From positions 1 to 49,698 of the forward strand of contig JACQXE010000033.1 of assembly GCA_016208915.1 (NCBI GenBank): 49,698 bases of DNA. The letters run 5' to 3'. The DNA comes from Nitrospirota bacterium. GTDB taxonomy: Bacteria; Nitrospirota; Thermodesulfovibrionia; Thermodesulfovibrionales; UBA1546. Shown in pieces: positions 46,191 to 49,698 of this stretch. Under the pieces are notes generated by a model. That model saw only the letters and a list, made by a program, of their open reading frames with translations, had not been told where the DNA came from and did no database searches. Within the stretch, counting starts at the first letter, position 1; every line of letters starts with the position of its first letter. A program made the translations under genes and the position numbers.

Positions 46191-47727
46191 CTAATTTATC
46201 TTTTATTTTCTGTATTTCTTTTTTTACAGAATCAGATAATATCAAAGTCTTCTCATCAAGTCTTTCTAATCCGCTTGAATAAGAATAAGGGCAGGTGGGA
46301 TCCATGCTCCTTGGTATTCCCAGCCTCTTCAAACTTGCGGGCACCAATTCCTTTGCTGTTCGCTCCACTAAACGTTTTCTTGACTGACTTTCCTGAGTAA
46401 ACTTTGCCCTCATTCTTGCATAGGATAAAAGGCTAACAGGAGATTCCTCCAGTCCGCCATATAAGCTAAAAATAAAGTTTGAATCACCCGAATAAATATC
46501 TATCTCTGTTAAGCCAACAACCATTGTGTTAGGGTCTTTTGAACGGTAAGGCAACAAAGCCTTAGAAAGCCAATCAAGGAGAGGGTCTGCATCCCATTGA
46601 CCACCTTCTTCTTCTGTTTTTTTATACAATTCCTTAAGATAAATAACCGCCTGAGGACCTTCTATCTCAGCTTGTTTTATAAGTTCTTCCTGCAATTTTG
46701 ATAATGACCAGTCTGAAAAGTCAGCCTTTGTGGGCCAGATTTTTGAGGCTATCTGTTCAAGATGTCGCCTGTAAACAGATCGTGAAGGCGAAGGCAACTT
46801 CCATGTCTCAGGCAATTTCCGAATAACAACAGGTATCGTTGTAATAGATTCAAAAGTATTAGCGACTTCCTGCAATATCCATGGATTAATAGGTGTTAAT
46901 GGCATTAGGATGACTTTAACACCATCGTCTTTCGGGCTAATCGTAGGGTAAGAATCAATTAAGGGAATATCCTCATTAAGAATTTGAGATGCCGCATTTA
47001 ATATTTTTTCCTCTTCTGCTCCTCTTTTCACAATTTTGGCACTTTCAATCTTTTTCTCTTTATCGTTTGTCAAAGAAATGAATTCCACGTGAGCTTCATA
47101 ATTGGAAGGACTTGTTCGTAAAAGATGATGATAGACTGTCTCAGCATTAGAATCACCAGTCTGCAAAAGAAGCTTAGCATACTCATGAATGGAAGAACCC
47201 CACCGTCCCATTATGACATTCCCTAATTTAAAAGCAGTCTTATACTGGTGTTCTCTGGCAGCCAGCGATACTTTACTCATATAATCTTCAATGCTGAACT
47301 TGTATGTTTTCGGAAACAGATATTTCCATAAGTAAGCACCTTCTGGTGTTCCGTATAAAAGATTCATTGACTGATTTGATTCGTTTTCATTAATTAAAAC
47401 TATAGCGAAGAATTCGCCTAATTTCAGAATCTGTCCGCTTTTACTTTTTATCAGTTCATCAAGTTCTTTAGCAAAACTCCCATATACATTCTCAATGGTA
47501 GTTGGAGAGGCATTTCGATATTTTAATAACAATTCATGTTTGTTTTCATTTATCCATTGAAAAGTCGTTAGCTCTTGCTCTGTAATTTTTGCATTCAGCT
47601 TCCATGTATTAATGCCGCCGGGAAAAAACGGCTCATACCTCAGTGATTCAAAAAATACAGGCAGCTCATCAGCAAATGACATCGCCGGCGTCATCAAACA
47701 CAACATCAAAATAATTTTCTTTAGCAT
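46177..47727 (-). CDS. Exported archaemetzincin-like protein with a degenerate active site
   Basis: A signal peptide (MLKKIILMLCLMTPAMSFA) starts this 516-residue protein. The C-terminal half (about 269-495) resembles archaemetzincin: VILMPLTPINPWILQEV, LPSPSRSVYRRHLEQIASKI, and VGLTEIDIYSGDSNFIFSLYGG. The site where AMZ proteins have HExxHxxGxxHC reads KELVPASLKRLGIPRS, so all zinc ligands are lost, although MDPTCPYSYSSGLERLDEK matches the block that follows. The N-terminal half is helical and has no family that I recognise. An active protease is unlikely; a pseudoenzyme, binding or immunity role is possible. The ATG at 47727 begins the signal peptide. Confidence 0.65.
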   Translation of the reverse strand: MLKKIILMLCLMTPAMSFADELPVFFESLRYEPFFPGGINTWKLNAKITEQELTTFQWINENKHELLLKYRNASPTTIENVYGSFAKELDELIKSKSGQILKLGEFFAIVLINENESNQSMNLLYGTPEGAYLWKYLFPKTYKFSIEDYMSKVSLAAREHQYKTAFKLGNVIMGRWGSSIHEYAKLLLQTGDSNAETVYHHLLRTSPSNYEAHVEFISLTNDKEKKIESAKIVKRGAEEEKILNAASQILNEDIPLIDSYPTISPKDDGVKVILMPLTPINPWILQEVANTFESITTIPVVIRKLPETWKLPSPSRSVYRRHLEQIASKIWPTKADFSDWSLSKLQEELIKQAEIEGPQAVIYLKELYKKTEEEGGQWDADPLLDWLSKALLPYRSKDPNTMVVGLTEIDIYSGDSNFIFSLYGGLEESPVSLLSYARMRAKFTQESQSRKRLVERTAKELVPASLKRLGIPRSMDPTCPYSYSSGLERLDEKTLILSDSVKKEIQKIKDKLEKRL

Positions 47728-47841
47728 AATTCTCTTTTTAGTGCTTTTCTGATTTGTCATAGCAATCGTGCTGCCGATGGCGTTGTAGTGATAGCAATAC
47801 ATTTCATTTATTGGTGTTTCCATTGCTAATAAATTTTTCAT
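47728..47841 (-). pseudogene. Rhs YD-repeat fragment in frame upstream of the archaemetzincin-like gene
   Basis: The 38 codons encode INEMYCYHYNAIGSTIAMTN, which matches NEVYTYHYNAVGSTVAMSD of the Rhs gene at 48665-49513. DNA identity is also high over about 50 nt. It is a truncated copy of the Rhs core and lies next to the direct repeat at 47839. Confidence 0.7.
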
Positions 47842-47872
47842 TTAATTAGAACCGTCCCATTAAAGTCTTCTT
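47839..47872. repeat. Direct repeat, copy 2, upstream of the archaemetzincin-like gene
   Basis: CATTTAATTAGAACCGTC and TTAAAGTCTTCTT pair with the copy at 46158-46190 in the same orientation, about 1.7 kb apart. Confidence 0.6.
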
Positions 47873-47906
47873 AAATAATAGTCTCTATTAACGTCCCCTT
47901 GTTTAT

Positions 47907-48635
47907 TTACCCTTTTAAATTCATAGCCAGTTTCTCTACGCCCTCTCTTTTTGGACGATAAATGAACATCGCTATAGCAGAAATTGTTACAAATATATAT
48001 AGGGATTGGAAGTCTTTGCTCATAAAGAAAAGAACTACTCCGTAAATCCCAATGCTGTCTGCTATTGCAAGAGAAGAAACCAATGCAGTCGTATATTTGT
48101 TTAAAGCTGAACGATATATTGAACCATCTGATTCTTTGGCAATTTTACCTGAACGAACTCTCAATAAAAATTTTCGCATATAATGGGCGACAACTAATTC
48201 TACAGCTACTACTATGTAGAGGATATTTTTAAAAAGCGAAAAAGAATATATCTCTAAATTGATTTTTATCTTATCACCTGTTACATAACAAGCAACCACA
48301 TAAATTGCCAATGAGCCGATCATTAACGCCCATATAATCCATAAAGTCTGCATTCCTTTCTTGAGATCAACTTTTTCTTTTACTTCTAACATATTTATAT
48401 CTAAAACTTTTCCATTTGAGCCTGCTGATTTTTGAGAGCTTTCTTCCATTTTGCGTTCATTTTTTCTACCGAGATAAAAAAGATAGACAGCAAAAACAAA
48501 TAAACCAATGTGGGTAATATTCCAAATTTCATATTTAGAACCCTTCGCGACTTCTATAAAGTCATTGGTTATCAGTATCAATGACAAAACCATTAAAATA
48601 ATAAAGAAAATCTTATTAATTTTCTCTTTACTCAT
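47907..48635 (-). CDS. Polytopic membrane protein next to the Rhs gene, possible immunity protein
   Basis: This 242-residue protein has about six membrane helices: two near the N-terminus (IFFIILMVLSLILI and IGLFVFAVYLFYLG), two in the middle, and two at the C-terminus. Charged cytosolic loops connect them. I recognise no family. It lies 29 nt downstream of the Rhs gene, on the same strand, which is where immunity genes of polymorphic toxins sit. That role is inferred from position only. Confidence 0.6.
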   Translation of the reverse strand: MSKEKINKIFFIILMVLSLILITNDFIEVAKGSKYEIWNITHIGLFVFAVYLFYLGRKNERKMEESSQKSAGSNGKVLDINMLEVKEKVDLKKGMQTLWIIWALMIGSLAIYVVACYVTGDKIKINLEIYSFSLFKNILYIVVAVELVVAHYMRKFLLRVRSGKIAKESDGSIYRSALNKYTTALVSSLAIADSIGIYGVVLFFMSKDFQSLYIFVTISAIAMFIYRPKREGVEKLAMNLKG

Positions 48636-48664
48636 TATATTGTAGGTTTTTCTCCTTCAATTTT

Positions 48665-49513
48665 TTACTGACCACACTTTCGCCCACATGATGAGCTGGT
48701 TAATTGATTAGTTAAGCTAATAAAATCGGTTGCAGCCCCTATTCCTTCCCATAAACTCTTATTACCAACCCCTGCTGTGGCAACTGTCTTACCAAACAAA
48801 AGCAAGTTGCTTATTAAATCTACTTTTTCTGCTGTGTTCACATTGCCAGTTACTACTAAAGCGCCTAACGAGGCAGCTGAAGTTGAAGGAATTTTAGGTA
48901 TTGGATTACTACTAGTTTCAAATGCACCAGCAATCATTTCGATTGTACCATGTGCTATTGCGGCAGATCCTGAGATAGCCAATCCTGCTGTAGCCAATGC
49001 TCCCACGCCGCCAGTTGCTCCAGTTGTAGTTGCAGCGAAACCAATACCAGCTATTCCTCCTGCCGTTTCTACAGCTCCCATAAACATCCGTTTCCAATTA
49101 ACCAAACCACTTGGATCAATCAGCAAAATGGGGTTGTTCGAGGCATACGCCATGAGATTCACATCCCCACCCTCAAAACCAATCGGGTCTTCGGAGATAA
49201 ACCTTCCCACATTCGGATCATAATACCTTGCACGCATGTAGTAGAATCCGTTTGGTTCGGTCATTACGCCATGCTGTCCTACAAACTTGAAAGGCTGATT
49301 GATGGTTTCTTGTTGATTGAGAATATTACCAAACGGATCATACGAATATTTGTTAACGATAGTCTGTGACGAATCACTCATTGCCACTGTACTCCCAACT
49401 GCGTTGTAGTGATATGTATAAACTTCATTCGCTGGTGTTACCATCGCCATTAATCCAGCGCCATGAATGTAGTATTTTGTTATTACATTATTCACATCCA
49501 CCTCGAATAACAA
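48665..49513 (-). CDS. C-terminal part of an Rhs protein with a variable tip
   Basis: YD-type repeats (YTYHYNAVGST, YSYDPFGNIL) lead to the invariant Rhs core end: YYMRARYYDPNVGRFISEDPIGFEGGDVNLMAYASNNP and then LIDPSG at residue 136, in consecutive blocks. The last 146 residues after DPSG form a Gly/Ala-rich, hydrophobic tip that ends in CGRKCGQ; it has no nuclease motif, so a membrane-acting tip is possible. Only the last 280 or so residues of what is normally a protein of 1,000 or more remain. The 5' part is missing, and a transposase end lies 25 nt upstream. The TTG start is not convincing, so this may be a silent cassette. Confidence 0.75.
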   Translation of the reverse strand: MLFEVDVNNVITKYYIHGAGLMAMVTPANEVYTYHYNAVGSTVAMSDSSQTIVNKYSYDPFGNILNQQETINQPFKFVGQHGVMTEPNGFYYMRARYYDPNVGRFISEDPIGFEGGDVNLMAYASNNPILLIDPSGLVNWKRMFMGAVETAGGIAGIGFAATTTGATGGVGALATAGLAISGSAAIAHGTIEMIAGAFETSSNPIPKIPSTSAASLGALVVTGNVNTAEKVDLISNLLLFGKTVATAGVGNKSLWEGIGAATDFISLTNQLTSSSCGRKCGQ

Positions 49514-49538
49514 GATAGTGGGGTCAAACCTTCATTTT

Positions 49539-49698
49539 TCATTTATCAACATTTATCAATATTTCCTTCAAGTTCGCTATTTCCTTTTCTACCTTTTTTT
49601 CTTTATCCAACCGTTCTTCTATTGCCTTTATGGCACCTCTTACTGCCGGTCCCTTTATGCCAAAAAAACTCCCGACCTCTACATTCTTTTTGCCGCTG
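49539..49698 (-). CDS. Probable C-terminus of a REP-associated tyrosine transposase (partial)
   Basis: The minus-strand frame is open from the window edge to a TGA at 49539-49541 and encodes 52 residues. EVGSFFGIKGPAVRGAIKAIEERL, read in two blocks, is the DnaA_C-like helix-turn-helix found at the C-terminus of many RAYT (Y1 Tnp) proteins. The catalytic HUH part lies outside the window. A GGGGTCAAA motif (49521-49529) follows the stop, as expected for a RAYT-linked repeat. The gene could explain mobility of the REP-like palindromes in the window. Confidence 0.55.
   Translation of the reverse strand, partial: SGKKNVEVGSFFGIKGPAVRGAIKAIEERLDKEKKVEKEIANLKEILINVDK

Overview
The window looks like a contig from a mid-to-low GC, Gram-negative, uncultured bacterium, most likely of the Nitrospirota/Thermodesulfovibrionia or deltaproteobacterial kind. 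The reasons are the complex I gene order with a zinc-ribbon/TPR gene between nuoG and nuoH, the rod-shape cluster, a MerR regulator with a Cys/Trp-rich tail, and many REP-like palindromes. The assignment is inferred from gene content and cannot be checked here. UGA is a normal stop codon: nuoD, nuoH, nuoI and nuoK all end with it.

Layout. 1-5270 is an accessory region: two PilZ (c-di-GMP receptor) genes, a gas-vesicle group (a 5'-truncated gvp remnant, gvpK, a small unknown, a gvpA/J-type gene, a 227-residue unknown), a membrane GGDEF-EAL protein and a decayed M48 peptidase. 5297-5836 is a DinJ/YafQ toxin-antitoxin pair, followed by tRNA-Met. 6160-14604 is cell-envelope and housekeeping: rodA-mrdA-mreD-mreC-mreB and an RDD protein on the minus strand, then a class A penicillin-binding protein (+) and ftsY (-). 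14929-19216 holds a NagZ-like glycosidase, a prepilin behind a sigma-54 promoter, and a TMTC-like membrane protein with TPRs. 19333-35142 is a complete 14-gene complex I operon, nuoABCDEFG-TPR-HIJKLMN. 35291-43450 is mixed housekeeping: SWIB/histone-H1-like protein, guaB, ferritin-like protein, DAHP synthase, tRNA-Leu, yraN, Toprim protein, gmhA-ruvC-glcD, a MerR regulator and a small TPR protein. 43600-49698 is again accessory, mostly minus strand: surface proteins, a second toxin-antitoxin pair, a degenerate archaemetzincin-like protein, an Rhs C-terminal cassette with a membrane-protein neighbour, and the end of a probable REP-associated (RAYT) transposase.

Main observation. nuoB, the subunit that binds the terminal [4Fe-4S] cluster N2 of complex I, has a single in-frame TGA exactly where the first cysteine of the invariant tandem Cys-Cys ligand motif belongs. 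The reading frame is otherwise intact, and the operon is complete and tightly coupled. A 6-bp stem with a 5-nt G-containing loop starts 16 nt after the TGA, matching the placement of bacterial SECIS elements. This suggests a selenocysteine ligand to cluster N2, which I do not recognise as a described selenoprotein. A point mutation or sequencing error is the main alternative.

Other themes. Gas-vesicle genes are packed between c-di-GMP receptor and turnover genes. REP-like palindromes sit at most nuo gene junctions and also lie in frame inside three protein-coding genes. A MITE-like element occurs twice. A RAYT end lies beside a 5'-truncated Rhs gene at the right edge.
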